NCBI RefSeq assembly: GCF_027943255.1 | Contig: NC_072896.1 | Location: 60,778,501 to 60,842,500, forward strand | Source: Anastrepha obliqua | Lineage: Eukaryota > Arthropoda > Insecta > Diptera > Tephritidae | DNA length: 64,000 nt | Reading direction: 5' to 3' | Part shown: in pieces, positions 46,621 to 58,975 of the stretch | Layout of the letters: each line of letters opens with the position of its first letter | How positions within the stretch are numbered: the first letter of the stretch is position 1 | Notes under the pieces: model-generated | Databases searched by the model: none | Seen by the model: the letters and a program-made list of their open reading frames with translations, nothing else | What the model was told of the DNA's origin: nothing | Made by a program: the position numbers and the translations under genes

Positions 46621-47979
46621 AAAAATTGCTTATTAGTATCCTTTCATATACTAGATGCACTTGAAGACAAAGTCCGCACCGTTGGACGAGCTCAGACCGA
46701 ACCTCTTTTTGATCAGAGGGTGTTTGAGAATCGCAGAAGGGCATTAGCACAATCGTATTATATATGATGTATAAATAAAGTCATCTTACTTTTCGAACAC
46801 ACCTCGTACATAGTTTATGAACACAGTGTCTAATCCGTGTATAGGGTAATTGCACATTTCTCAATTGCATTGCTTTAATAAAATAAATAAAATAAATATG
46901 TATATTCACGATTTGGTATTAATTTCATGAATAAAGTTAGAATATGTGTGTAGATGGGTTGGAAAAACGATAAACTGTTTATACATATCGGGTAATTTTT
47001 AGCTGCATGAGAACATGAGATTTATTGGACTGATCGAATGGACCATGTACCGCGGCGGATATATGCCAGATATCATATTCAAAAAATTAATGAAAATAAA
47101 TTATCTACCAGATTATAATAAAAAAAAATGAATGCCAACAATATTTCTGTTTTCTATTATCGGCAGCAGCAGAAAACAATATGAGACAGCTGTGCCGCAT
47201 AGTTGGCCGCCTAATCAATCAGTCAGAGATTTGCATGTGTTTTACTGACCTCCAATGAGGACCAGATCCGTAAATGGATAGAACACTCTGGAGCAATCAG
47301 CAACATCGCTCTTAGCAGTGAATCTAGCATCGAAGTGTGTTGCACAACCACAAGCAGCAAAATAACAACATCCTGCCCTACTCTAGTGGAGAGCAAGGAT
47401 CCAATCAAGATTAATATTGACATTAATAACTTTATTATATTTAGAGTCTTTTCGCCAAATGTGATTAAGCACATGTTCTTATACACTGGGCAGAAGCCAA
47501 TAATATGATATACATTTTCAGGTTTTATTATATTTTTTAAGGTTCGTACATTTACATATAAGATACCACCTCTTGGACTAAATATGAGGTTTATATAAAA
47601 CGTAGAAAAGTTGTCAACAAAATAGTCTGTATCTGACAAATTTAAAATTAGGTATGGCTCATGTCAAGTGGAATTGCGGGCACTTTCCTCATACAATTCA
47701 AATTCTTTTTTAGCAAGGCGATTTAACAGCTCGGGTATAAAAGATTTTATCTTTACGGGAGATAACTCAGTTTTTGCGCCCATATTTGTGATTTTAGCGA
47801 GGTTAAGCCACTATAGTATAACCCAGTTAGCATTTTTACGCACCGTTTCCTAAGCAAGTTTAAGTGGTAGTCTATGGTATTAGAAGGCAAGACTATGCAA
47901 CGCAAACGCAACAAATATTGTAGCATATGGTCACGAAATAAATAATAGTAGCGTTTTTGTGTCTATTTGAATCATACAG
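46621..47979. other. No confirmed gene; coding-like stretch at about 47215-47510
   Basis: On the plus strand an open frame without an initial Met reads CVLLTSNEDQIRKWIEHSG, then AISNIALSSESSIEVCCTTT, then CPTLVESKDPIKINIDINN, to a stop near 47508. Its composition looks protein-like, but no family was recognised. The overlapping 138-residue minus ORF (47223-47639) lacks similarity. 46650-46790 may be LINE 3' UTR. Confidence 0.35.
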
Positions 47980-48420
47980 TCAAAGGAGTTGGATGGTAAA
48001 AAAAAATATATTTTTTATAAAGAAATACAGAAGTTGTTCGACTGCCTGACATTTATCTATAGCCCACACTTGAGCAACATAAAACTTTATAGGCCTTGAA
48101 ACAGAAGCGGAGATGTTCATTTTTTTGGAAATACAAATACGAGGATGGTTCATATATTTCAGCCATGTTGCATTAATGTCTTTTTGATTCTTCAAGTTTG
48201 TAATTTAAACGAACTTAAAAGTATTTGTATTCATTTACAATTTCCACAGGCTCATTCTCATATATACAACTATAGCAACCCGGTATTCTATTACATTCTC
48301 TGAAAACTACGACTTCTGGTTTGGTTAGATTAACAAGCCCCATTTTAAACTATAATCTCGCATTGCGTTATTCATTATTTGCAAGCTCGTTTATGACTCG
48401 GCTAACAGCGCAATGCTGTT
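47980..48420 (-). mobile_element. LINE reverse-transcriptase thumb fragment
   Basis: The minus strand reads MGLVNLTKPEVVVFRECNRI, PGCYSCIYENEPVEIVNEYK, then YF, followed in a shifted frame by NYKLEESKRHQCNMAEI. This is the post-YADD region of LINE RT (usually GLxVNxxKTxVVVF...NEYKYLG). No complete domain remains. Confidence 0.65.
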
Positions 48421-48430
48421 ATGTATATAC

Positions 48431-48730
48431 ATATATATATATATAAATAGACAATTGGCACTTACTCTCTTGTTTTGTGTTAGGCCGAGCTCCTCATCCT
48501 ATTTGTGGCGAGCGTCTTGATGTTGTTCCGCAAATGGAGGGAACTACAGTTTCAAACCGACTCCGAACGGCAGATTTTTTTACGAAAATCTTTTTCGTGA
48601 CAGAAATACACTCGGAGGTTTGCCATTGCCCGCCGAGGGGTGGCTTTTCTTCATTTTGGTGTTTCACGGAGATTCGACTCTACGTTCTCCGAATGATAGT
48701 CACACACCAACCCATTCGGTTACGGCGGTC
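48431..48730 (-). mobile_element. tRNA-derived SINE
   Basis: caattggcacttactctctt at one end, gccgagctcctcatcctatt, ttgatgttgttccgcaaatg, cggaggtttgccattgcccg, then cattttggtgtttcac, ggagattcgactctacg (decayed B box) and cattcggttacggcgg. Matches the 50918-51230 copy along its length. The ORF starting at 48477 is contained in it. Confidence 0.85.
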
Positions 48731-50899
48731 ATATAGATCATTTAAATATAAAGAGAAAAGTGTAGGACTTAATAGACAGCCCTTCTTACACCTTAATTTA
48801 CAACGAACGATTCTGAAAGCTCCCCATTATGCCACACTTGGTTTGAAGTTTCTGCATATAACAATTGTAAAGCGCTAACAATATGCCTTAACAGACTACA
48901 TAATGTTAGTTTGTAAAAAAGCATATTGCGGGGAATACTCGTACATAGAGTCAAAACTGCAAGATAAATATGTATATTTATTGCGAACTCAGAACTTAAG
49001 GTGCCTTACACCCAAACACGTAGACTACGGCGACTGTTATCAAAAGTAGCAATTAAGTTATGTAAAGTCGTACTAATGGATAGAATAACTGTGGTAAGTT
49101 CTGGGCCGTTTGAATGGCATGTTTTTTGCCAATTTATAAAACTCCTTTTAATTTTCTTACAAAGCACAACACTTTACATATTTGTAATTAATTAATGTGT
49201 AAATGCAGTTTTTGTACAAGCAACTTTTGCGATGCTGCGATGCCATGGTCGAAGTAAAGCAGTAGGAAATTTTCATTTTTATTAAAAAAAATTTGCCTCA
49301 ATCCACAAGCTGAGATACTTTTAGTTTCCTGCATATTTCCACACATCCCGCACACATAACTAACTAGGTGACAGCGGGCGAGCCTGAGCGGCAGTCATAC
49401 CAACCAAACCGAATTACTGGTATGAAGATTTGGTTCTGCTTATATATGCAAATAAATAGACGTGTGTATTTGTTGACAGTTCTGGGGTTACCCACTAACT
49501 TCATTTATTCACATACTCGTATGTGCCTAAGTACATTCACATACATTAGTAGCTAAATAGATCGTTACGAAGGTGTGACATTGTAAGGTTTTACTAAGCA
49601 TCACCACCAGCAAGAAAAACCAATCCGCCTCAAAACTTTTACTCTCTCGCCTTACCGCAAATATACCCAATTCAACATACATGCACACACACACATTTAA
49701 GGATGTACGTATGTAGTCATCTCACTGCAAAGGCATGTTGCGTGCAGAGTGGCAACTGTCAAGTTGTGTACTAGCTGCTGGCAGCTCAAGCACCCAACAA
49801 CAATTATGGACCACAAAGACACAAAACGAGGGCCATCTTTAGTTTAGTCAACAAAGCAACTTGAAGGGAATGTAACAGCGGTGGAATGAGCAGAATCGGT
49901 GCTTCTGAGGTGAAAGCATGGTTAGTATGTGAATGTATCAATTCGTTTAGAAAACGAAGAAATGGGAAATTAGCGGCAAAGCACTCATCATAGGTGGGAG
50001 AGTGAATGCGGTTTAAAAACCACAAAATGTGTGATAGACGCTCGGTTTTGCTCCAAAACGACGGCTGCTATTGTTGATGTTGTCTGCTATTTTGGAACTA
50101 AACTAGACTAAACTAGACATCATAAAATTTAGAATGACAACACGCAACCAAGTCACGTAAATAATTAAACACGTGACATGTGTGTGAGAATGCAGCCTTG
50201 TCTCCTTGGCACATATTTGCTTTACCCACAAGCCTGTGTCTCTATGAGTGTGCAACTTTGTTGCAATTGTTCGTACAATATATACAGAGATTTAAGTGTA
50301 CCATATTAAACTTCTTCTTAAACGGGCACGTTTTTTCTAATATCTTCACTTTAGGCTTTTATACGTATATTTTTTATACCTACGTATGCTATTATTCTGA
50401 ACGGTAATTTAATTAGATAACATCGTAGTGGGTGATAAAGTTAATTTTATGATAATTAGGCGCCTATTCTTCTCGTAAAATAAACCACACAAAAATATAT
50501 TTTTAAATATTTTTTTTCGCAATAGCCCTTTCTTGCACAGGGAAAAATTATTGTGTGATAGTAACAATCTTGACCCACCCACTATTTGTGTTAGATTGCC
50601 CCATGCCATCTTCAACAAGGACAAACGCAAAGGCACAAGTAAGCCTCACAATGACTTAACCATTGGTAGCAAGGAACAAATAAAAATATCGGAATATGCA
50701 CAGCAAGCGATAAGTTAACTTAGCGATAAGTTGAGCTGGTGTCTCTTAGAGTGAAAATCAGGTATTTATCATAAAAAAGTTTCATATTAAGTTACGCTCT
50801 CCATTATAATATTTTAACCAGAAATTGCCATTAATTAGAAATAGATTTGCTCAAAGTTCAATGTAATGGAAGGTTTGGATATATCTACACACCTGATTT
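48731..50899. other. No gene recognised
   Basis: AT-rich. No supported gene or element. Confidence 0.45.
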
Positions 50900-51230
50900 A
50901 TATATATATATATATATATAATTGGCGCGTAGTACACCCTTTTTGGGTGTTTGGCCGAGCTCCTCCTCCTATTTGTGGCGTGCGTCTTGATGTTGTTCCA
51001 CAAATGGAAGGACCTACAGTTTCAAGCCGACTCCGAACGGCAGATATTTTTAAGAGGAGCTTTTTCATGGCAGAAATAGACTCGGAGGTTTGCCATTGCC
51101 TGCCGAGGGGCGACCGCTATTACAAAAATGTTTTTTTTTTAATTTTGCTTTCACCGAGATTCGAACCAACGACCTCTCTGTGAATTCCGAATGGTAATCA
51201 CGCACCAACCCATTCGGCTACGGCGGCCGC
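50900..51230 (-). mobile_element. tRNA-derived SINE, full-length with (TA)n tail
   Basis: The (TA)n tail at 50900-50921 joins attggcgcgtagtacaccc. The body runs ggccgagctcctcctcctat, tgatgttgttccacaaatgg, tcaagccgactccgaacgg and gaggtttgccattgcctgcc. The minus-strand head has a B box (ggttcgaatctcgg) at about 51153-51166 and an A-box region ccgccgtagccgaatgg ending at 51230. About 310 bp. The 50866-51183 ORF lies inside it and is not a gene. Confidence 0.9.
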
Positions 51231-51598
51231 CTGATTTAGTAAAAGAAAATAATCTTTGACTATTTTTTGTCCATAATGAGTTTTTTATTTAAATATTTGT
51301 GCTTTAGATTTAAGTACTGCAATTATTTACTATTGTTTCCCTTTAAGTAAGTAAAATAATAAATAAGTATAATATTTCAATATACATAAACATACGTATA
51401 TATATGAGGTAAAGAAAGCAGAGGTGGCGACATCCGCCAACCGCAATCTTACTCTGACAGAGTAAACATTTGCTCACGTAATAATCTTCTATTTGTATCA
51501 ATTTTATTGTTGTATTGATTTTAATTTTAATTGTTATTTGCGACAATTGTTACGCCACAGCCAGAAATACACCCATTCTTGTAATGCATCATTCATAC
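51231..51598. other. No gene recognised
   Basis: AT-rich spacer without a supported feature. Confidence 0.4.
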
Positions 51599-51690
51599 GA
51601 GGTGACAGTAAATTGATCACCCTAACCTCAGGTATGGAATTTTTGTAAATGGCATCGTACGTCAATTACTTGAGAACAGCTGCAGTACAA
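51599..51690 (+). repeat. Dispersed repeat, copy 3 of 3
   Basis: gaggtgacagtaaattgatc, then accctaacctc, then atttttgtaaatggcatcgt and acagctgcagtac. Same family as 4649 and 23264. Confidence 0.55.
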
Positions 51691-51832
51691 ACAAACAAGC
51701 ACAAAATAGGTTATATTTCTGAAAGCACTCCGCAAAATATACTTGGTTTCTTCTTGCACGCGTGAGTTCCAAACGCCTGCGCTAATAGCGTAGTAGCCAA
51801 ATGCAATGAACAAGTATTTCCTGCAGTAATAA

Positions 51833-52491
51833 TCTATATATATATAAAGAAGTTACATTTCCTTGGTAATCTTATAACTCAAGAACCGCCGAACCGATTG
51901 ACACAAAAATTTTAGAGTTCTTTTCTATCTTTGAGGAGGTGGTTTGTGTGAAGTTTGATTGAAATTTGTGTAGCCGTTTCTGAGTTATTACATTTTATGT
52001 GAGTAATGGCTTCCTCTCATACGAAATGCCTGTATGAGAAAAACAACAACAAATACACAGCCGCTTATGAGCGTTTCTGTTGTACTGTTGTGGTTGTAAG
52101 TGTATTATGTTAATATTAATTTTGGACGAAAATATAAAAAAAACTGGAGCATTCAAGAAACTGGAAAAACATTTTTAATTTTATTTATTTTAGCATAATT
52201 TATTTAGCGTAAAAAATTGAAATGGAAATTAAAGAATCAAAGTTTAATTACAAGTTTTTATCGGCTCTTTCACCTTACCTGTATATAGGTGACCACCACA
52301 ATCAAATTTTAAAAAAGTACAGAAAAGGCTATTGTGACATCTTTAGAAAGCATGTTGAATGAAAAAAATCAACTAATTCAACTGTTTACATATTTTACGA
52401 GTTCTATAAAGAAAACTTAGTATGAAAAATTTCTTGCGATATAAAAAAAAATGTTATGTATGGTGGTGCGAAGCCCACTGGGAAATGCTAG
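51833..52491 (+). mobile_element. Non-autonomous Helitron
   Basis: Starts with TC (tctatatatatataaagaag) after an A and ends in CTAG followed by T, the A^T insertion and CTRR end expected of Helitrons. A hairpin gtgg-t-gc-gaa-gc-ccac lies at 52462-52479, nine bases before the ctag end. It has no inverted repeats, no target duplication and no Rep/helicase coding sequence, so it would depend on an autonomous partner. The head sequence (ctcaagaaccgccgaaccga) has the look of insect Helitron 5' regions; this is an impression from memory, not a search. Confidence 0.7.
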
Positions 52492-52800
52492 TTGAAAATA
52501 AATCTTTCTATGAAGGAAATCTGGATAAGATAGTTGCTTGTGAGAAACTTTTGTAGGGCAAAATTACATAGATCTTACTAATTGAAAGATCCTTTGGGGT
52601 ACGCCTATTCTCGCGGTGTAGAGTCTACTGCGTTTGGAAGATTATCAGAGAATATATCCCATGTGTGTGACAATTCCCTGGGTGCAGTGTTTTCAATGTC
52701 TGGCAGGACTCAACTTACATTCTCTTTTCATTCCTTGATAGTATGTATATACATTCATATGAGAATTTTGAAAAGAACTAAAGAAATACTATAAAAAAAC
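52492..52800. other. No gene recognised
   Basis: No supported feature. Confidence 0.4.
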
Positions 52801-53430
52801 TTCTTCTTCTACTTCTTCTGCACATAATATCACTCCTAGTCGGAGCGCAGGGCATCCACAGGCATGCAGGGGGTAGAAAGTGCGCTGCTTGTAGATCCTC
52901 TGCCTCAAAGGGTGTGTTAATACTCAAGACTAGTGGAGTATAGGACTTAAGCAATAAAATATTTTTTTATTATTCCTGATTATTACCAACGAGGATTTAT
53001 TAATATTCATTTATTATTTTAACTAAATTGTGTATCTTTAATAATGCGCATATAGTAGATAAATCCCTAAAATACATATGATTTATAAAACATCCCTAAA
53101 ACACTTAGGTGAGTAAAAGGGGGAGGGAAGAGCGGCAGATTTTCAGCTGCATAGAACAGCGAATTGCTTCAAGGAAAAAGTATTTTTTTTTCAGTCGCCC
53201 GTCCATAGACAAGGTCAACAACCAAATGTATTTCTGCAAGCTTATCGGATTTCAATTTTCGCCATAATTTTTCTCTCGAACACTCCAAGACGGCCTCGCC
53301 GAATGATATGTCAATGCAAGCTTCTGCGCCATATAAAGGGGTGGGCAGGATGAGAAGCTTGTAAAGTAGTTTTGGATCATCGAGAGAGAACTTTGCTTTT
53401 CAATTGCCCACCCTTTGGAAAGCTATAGAA
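52801..53430 (-). mobile_element. RTE-like LINE 3' fragment, strongly decayed
   Basis: The minus strand at about 53410-53230 reads AKFSLDDPKLLYKLLILP, then TPLYGAEACIDISFGEAVLE, the RT-thumb region of RTE elements (compare LIIPVLTYGAEAW in the 53.8 kb copy). The plus-strand cttcttcttctacttcttc at 52801-52819 fits a GAA-rich 3' tail of the same element. The assignment of the tail to this fragment is an inference. Confidence 0.6.
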
Positions 53431-53768
53431 TTTTACTCACTACTCTTTCTTCTTATTCAGAACTGGTAGATCTTTTTGAAGTCATAGGAGAATAACGTTG
53501 TTTTTAAGTAGACATTTAGTCCATTAACCCACAAAATATACTTATACTTCAATAAAAAATTAAAAGGCTCATACAATTATATTATAAGCCAAGCGTTAAG
53601 CAGTATTATTTTACATATGCAGATATATCTGGAAGTTTGTTCCAAAGCACTACACGGGCAGTAGGGTATGGGAAATAAACATAATTAAAACTTTAACATG
53701 TGTGATGTTCTTCAAAAGTGCATTAACTTGAAAACAAATGGGAGGCTCTAAACGTTTTTTTGACAACT

Positions 53769-54385
53769 TTCTTCTTCTTCTTAATTGGCGCGATTCTGGC
53801 CGAATTTAACAAAGCGCCCCAGACGTTTCTTTCTTGTGCTAATCGGCGCCAGTGGTACACACTAAGTGAAGCCAAATCCTTCTCCACCTGATCTTCCCAA
53901 CGCAGAGGAGCCTTCCCCTTCTTCTGCTACCACCATCTGGTACCGCATCGAATACTTTCAGAGCGGGAGCGTTTGTATCCATTCGGACGACTTGGCTCAG
54001 TAAATGGAGCCGCTGGATCTTTATTCGCTGCGCTATGTCTATATCGTCGTAAAGCTCATACAGCTCATCGTTCCATCGTCTGCGATATTCGCCGTTGCCA
54101 ACGTGCAAAGGTCCCAAAATTGTCATCAGAATCTTTCTCTCAAACACTCCAAGCGTCACTTCATCGTATGTTATCATCGTCCACGCTTCTGCGCCATACG
54201 TTAGGACGGGTATGATGAGAGCCTTGCAGAGTGTTAGTTTTGTTCTTTGAGAGAGGACTTTACTACTCATTTGCCTACTTAGTCCAAAGTAGCACTTGTT
54301 GGCAAGAGCAAGTAGCACTACGTTGGATCTAAAGGCTGACATTGTTATACGTAGGTGTTAATGCTGGTTCCTAAATAAGAAGAAG
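53769..54385 (-). mobile_element. RTE-clade LINE, 5'-truncated 3' end
   Basis: The minus strand reads NKCYFGLSRQMSSKVLSQRT, KALIIPVLTYGAEAWTM, DEVTLGVFERKILMTILGP, HVGNGEYRRRWNDELYELYD and DIDIAQRIKIQRLHLLSQVV. This is closely related to the 31.7-32.2 kb part of the RTE element at 30266. It ends with a tail of GAA repeats (cttcttcttcttaattggcg at 53769 on the plus strand). Only the part after RT remains; a gap near 54345 removes part of the sequence present in the other copy. Confidence 0.9.
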
Positions 54386-55639
54386 AGCAAAGTGTTGGCA
54401 ACACTGCGCAACTAGGCTAGTGTAACGTCACGCACTCTTGTTTCTATCATTCTTGGTTTTCGAGTAAGAAATGGCAATATTTTGGTGTATAAAAAGTTTA
54501 AAAATAACAAGTGGAAAGCAAAAACTTTTTATTTATCAATGGGTCAAAAAACTCTACTGCAACCAACCAGAGAAATGTTAACTTTCATATTCATATTTTC
54601 AACAACAATGGCCAGCAAATAAAAGGTATATAATTATTTTGCACCATTTTGCACATACTTTAGTCGCTTGGTTTAAATACCCTTTAAATGAATATGTGTA
54701 ATGTGGGCTAAGGTGTATTTGCCACTGCTGGCTGCAAAAGTAGTCGCAGAATCTCCACTCAAGGGTACCTATGCAACGGCAAACACTTGCATGCATACAT
54801 ACATGCACATTGTATGTATGTATATGTGTTCACTTATGTATATTTTTATGGATGTGCACGTTTGAATGTTTCTGCACTTATGTCGAGTAAGCAACCATCC
54901 TTATGAACATATATATACCATATACACAGAACGTGGAGTACCTGGAAAGGAGGAGACTGCTGCAACCAAATGCGCAATTTTGATTCGGCTACCTCTTTAA
55001 TCTGCTCCTGATCCAGCAGAGGTCGAAAGGCGGTTGAAGCACAATGCTGTGAAATACGTGTATTAGGGAGGACCCAATCAAGCATTAAGAAATTACCTAT
55101 TACTCAAGCAGCCAAAGTCATACAGCTATATTCTACGCATTTGAAAAAAAAAACTAAATATTGACAATTAGGTAAAATTGTTACAAATCAAACAGTTTTT
55201 ATTCTATGCAAATAGGGCATTAGTGCGTAGCGCTTACTCCTATACTATTGGTAAAGCATGTAATGCAAAGCTCATATAAACTGTATTGGTCATAGACAAC
55301 AAATCTTACTGCTTCGACATTAATGTTGCGGAATCCTTTCCCATTTAAGTAGAAATTTACCCTTTCGGTACTGATTTTTTAGATTATTTATCTAGAAGTG
55401 TCAAGAAAAAATGTCAAGTCGCCACGCCAATCTGTTTGTCGTTATAGGAAGTTTCTTGTAAGGAAATTTAACAAAAGCGGTGTAACATTTGCTCAAAACA
55501 GTATTTCCTGAAATGAATATTTCTTTCATCTTTTCCTTTTTCATTTATGTTATAATTATTCGAGAAAAATGCATATTTCAAAGTTTTTTGCTGAGTTCTG
55601 AAGAAATTATCCGCCAACATTGCAGCAGTCTTTGAAAAA
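54386..55639. other. No gene recognised
   Basis: CATA/TATG runs at 54790-54830. No supported feature. Confidence 0.45.
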
Positions 55640-55965
55640 TTAGTTTGTTAAGGATTCACAAATGAGTCAAGATTTGACCAGAGTTTGTGCAGAAATATAT
55701 GTATATGACTGCCTCTATTACCTTTATCAAAATTTCTCTCTTTTTAATCTAAATACAAGGCCTTTTAAAAAAGTAACTTCTACCGCCTGTCCAGTTTGTA
55801 ACTGGGATGCCCCGAAAAATATTCAGCACGTCACTGGTACCTGTCCCGTCTATACAAATTTTCGTTGGATGCGGCAGTGAATTTCTTAAATATAAACACG
55901 ATTTTGAACGGTAGTGATTATAAAGCTCTGTACAAACTCTTATCTAGCTGCCTCAAATAGAGCGA
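55640..55965 (+). mobile_element. LINE C-terminal fragment with zinc-finger-like motif
   Basis: The plus strand reads STACPVCNWDAPKNIQHVTG, then TCPVYTNFRW (a CxxC...H...C finger of LINE ORF2 C-termini). In the next frame it reads FLNINTILNGSDYKALYKLL, then SSCLK. Frameshifted, with no RT. Confidence 0.65.
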
Positions 55966-56475
55966 GTTTGTTCTTAATGAATTCTCGTAATCTGCTTGTT
56001 TTTTGTTTGTGTACTGATTATTTATATTTTCATTTTAGGACTAGTTTGAGAATAAGTAATGTTGCTATGCGCTAAAATAACCTTTTATTTTTATACCCCC
56101 GACCGACAACTTGTGTTATAGTCGTACGTTCTGTTATTATTATAATATTATTATGTCATTGTCAACAACAAAATTGCTCTCATTCCGAGTTGGAGTCGAA
56201 GGATAGAAGAGAGCGTACAACATTATTGGGAGTTGGAGCAAAAATAACAGTATATCAATTACTCCTACTGGACTCTTAATTTCCGAATTTCCTAAAAAAT
56301 CTGAATCCAGACTCAGACGATTTATATGAAACACATTTTTCTTTAAATATATATCTGTACATACATACCTAAGTACCAGGGATGCATATGCTAGCGGAAA
56401 CTGTTGATCCCGGAATTTCGAGATATTTTTAAAGTACTCCCGGGATTCAGATTGAGGCATATATATATATATATA
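55966..56475. other. No gene recognised; (TA)n run
   Basis: A TA microsatellite at 56460-56475. No supported gene; the 106-residue ORF at 56140-56460 has no recognisable family. Confidence 0.4.
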
Positions 56476-56697
56476 AAGGGTGATTTTTAAGAGCTATAGG
56501 AAAGTTTTCAAAAAAACACACGTAAAATTCAGAAAAATGCATGAAATTTTTACTTAAATCGATAGTACAGTCCATATAATTTAATGTTTCAAGATTATTT
56601 CAAATGGTCCATTCGCTTAATCCAATTTTGGTGTATAAGGTTATTATGGGGTAAGATTCAAGATTTTATTTGAGTATAGATTGAAGTCTCTGGCATA
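56476..56697 (+). repeat. Probable DNA-transposon terminal fragment
   Basis: agggtgatttttaagagcta begins a sequence of a type that recurs as the end of Tc1/mariner-like elements in insect genomes (recalled, not searched). No coding part and no second end were seen. Confidence 0.4.
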
Positions 56698-57486
56698 TTA
56701 GGTTAGGTTAGGTTGAAGCGGTTGTCGTGTGGGACACACTCAGGCTGATAGCCTATTGTGATGCCGCGTGGGGAGCTTGTCCCTATCTCTCCTAAAACCA
56801 ATGTATGTTTTTCAAAAATTTTAAAATATCTCTGATTTCTATAGAACTGAGGCCTTCTAACTCATTAAAAAATTGTCTACCCAGAATAGTAAACCTGCGT
56901 CTGGATAGAGCAGGGCAGTAGGTGCGAGATTGTCTCTTCCTCGCCCTCATCTAGACAACTTCTGCAGAAGTCATGTGTTTGCACACCCATCCTTTGGGCG
57001 TATCTACCTATTAGGTAGTGGCCCGTTATGACTGAGATCAATATGCTAAGACTGTGTTTATTTTGGCTTAGCAGAGATTCTGTGCGTTTAGCATTTAGAG
57101 TCGGCCACAGTTGGCGGGCGATTTTTCAGGTGGCTTCATTACGCCATCTTTCGTTTGCTTTCTTTACAATTTCTTCAAGGATGAGTAGCTTACATGTTTG
57201 TAAGGGTATCCCTATGTCATTATCTATGTGATCATCAAAAAATTTAGTGCCGAGTCTTGCTAGTTCATCGGATCTACAGTTACCCTCAATGTCGCGAAGG
57301 CCAGGAACCCATGTTACCTTTGGGTAAAATAACTTAGCCATCTCGTTAAGAGATGTGCGACATTTCATGGCTACCTTGGAGGTTGTCGACTGTTTTGTGA
57401 GGGATTTTATCGCCGCTTGGCTATGAGTGAAAATGTAGATATCATTTTCGGATATCGCATCATACTGTTTGGTGTCGCGGTACATT
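56698..57486 (-). mobile_element. LINE 3' end with RNase H C-terminal part
   Basis: The minus strand has YIFTHSQAAIKSLTKQ (RNase H; SDSQAA changed to THSQAA), CRTSLNEMAKLFYPKVTWVP, GLRDIEGNCRSDELARLG, PLQTCKLLILEEIVKKANER, then a zinc-finger-like DFCRSCLDEGEEETISHLL near 56970-56915. The 3' UTR ends (plus strand) taggttaggttaggttgaag at 56698. The fragment starts mid RNase H, so it is 5'-truncated. It is a related but diverged copy of the one at 60061. Confidence 0.88.
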
Positions 57487-58938
57487 ATGTATTATAAAAA
57501 TATAATTTTTGTATTATATTAATATATGTATTATAAAATATGAATAAAATCACCCAAAAATGTGTTTATGTTTTTTTTTTTTCAGAGCACAAAAAGAGAG
57601 CACAAACCAGCCTCATTTAAAAAAATGTCAATCATGTAGGCCTGTGTAAGCAATCTTTATAAATAAAGAAGATGTTGAATTTGTCTGAAATAACTTCTTG
57701 ATTAATTTTTTCTGTTACAAACTTAGGTTATGTAACGATAACATAAAGTCCTCTCGATGTATACAAACATTTAAATTGGGTTGGAGTAAAGATTTTTAAA
57801 GTAAACCCTATAAAGACGAATCACCATAACATATATATGTACACAGCAGTAAGTTGCAGAAGTGTCTCAGCATTTGTAAGTGGCCATATACGCCAAACTC
57901 TTTCACCTGCCTCTCCCACCCATTTCATGCATTCGAGTGGGATTGCAATTGCACTGCAGCAAGTTTCAGAAACAGGAACAATTATACACTCAGAGCCTTG
58001 ATTTTAAAATATAAAACAAGACTGTAAAACCTGACGTGCAATGCTAAAGAAGTTCGACTAGATGGGTCTGTAAAGGAAAGACAGAACTATAATTGCTGGA
58101 GTTGGAACCGCTGTTCCAGCTGGATTTGGTAAAGGGTTATTTTAGTGACTTCCGAATCTATGATCTTTTAGCAAAAGAACTTGAATCTGACATTTGAAGT
58201 TCTGATTTTCGATGCAATAAATCAAAATTCAGTTTGGATTCTCGAGTGAATAAAATGTTCATACTAATACTTAATCACAAAAGATTTCACTCGGTAGTGT
58301 ACGAGTATATGTATATTTCTACAGGCAAATGCCAGAAGCCTGCAAAAAAGCAGTATTACCGAATCGAGCACACAACGCACAACGAGTCTCAGTAGTGCCT
58401 CTCAAGCTGAGGTTTCAGTGTTTGCTGAAGAGCAACTCGACCTCGAACCTTGAAGAAGATATGCATGTCTTCGAAGTAAGCCGCGGCCTATTCCAAATTT
58501 ACGTTTATGCAATTTAGCAAGCTGATTCATATGTTTTTTTTAAACATATGTTATTTTGTCAGTGACAGCTCTTTTCCTATAGAAATCTTGACAAGAAGTC
58601 AGTATTAAATGAATCGCTTTACTCTTAAACAACATTGAGGAAATATTTCACAAATTTTAGACAATAATTTAGTTCGAAAAATCAATTCCAAGCATTTTAA
58701 TATCGGCAATTATGTTAATAAGCAAAAATGCCGCATCTGGTGATGGGACAACCTGCATGTGATCATAGAGAACTGAATACATCATCATATCAATAATTAT
58801 TCCTTACTACCCTGTAAAATCAGTAAGAAATAAAAGTGTTCCTCAGAGTATACTTTATTTATTTGATAGCAGGAAAACTCGAATATTTTTTTTTGCGTTT
58901 TCATAAAACAGCATTGAAGATGTGTTTTGCTAAATAGG

Positions 58939-58975
<37 letters not shown>

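Noticed and set aside
48477..48878. 133-residue plus ORF and the 105-residue ORF at 50866-51183
   Set aside because: Both are antisense readings of the tRNA-derived SINE (shared LRTADxF and VCHCxPRG wording comes from the repeat).
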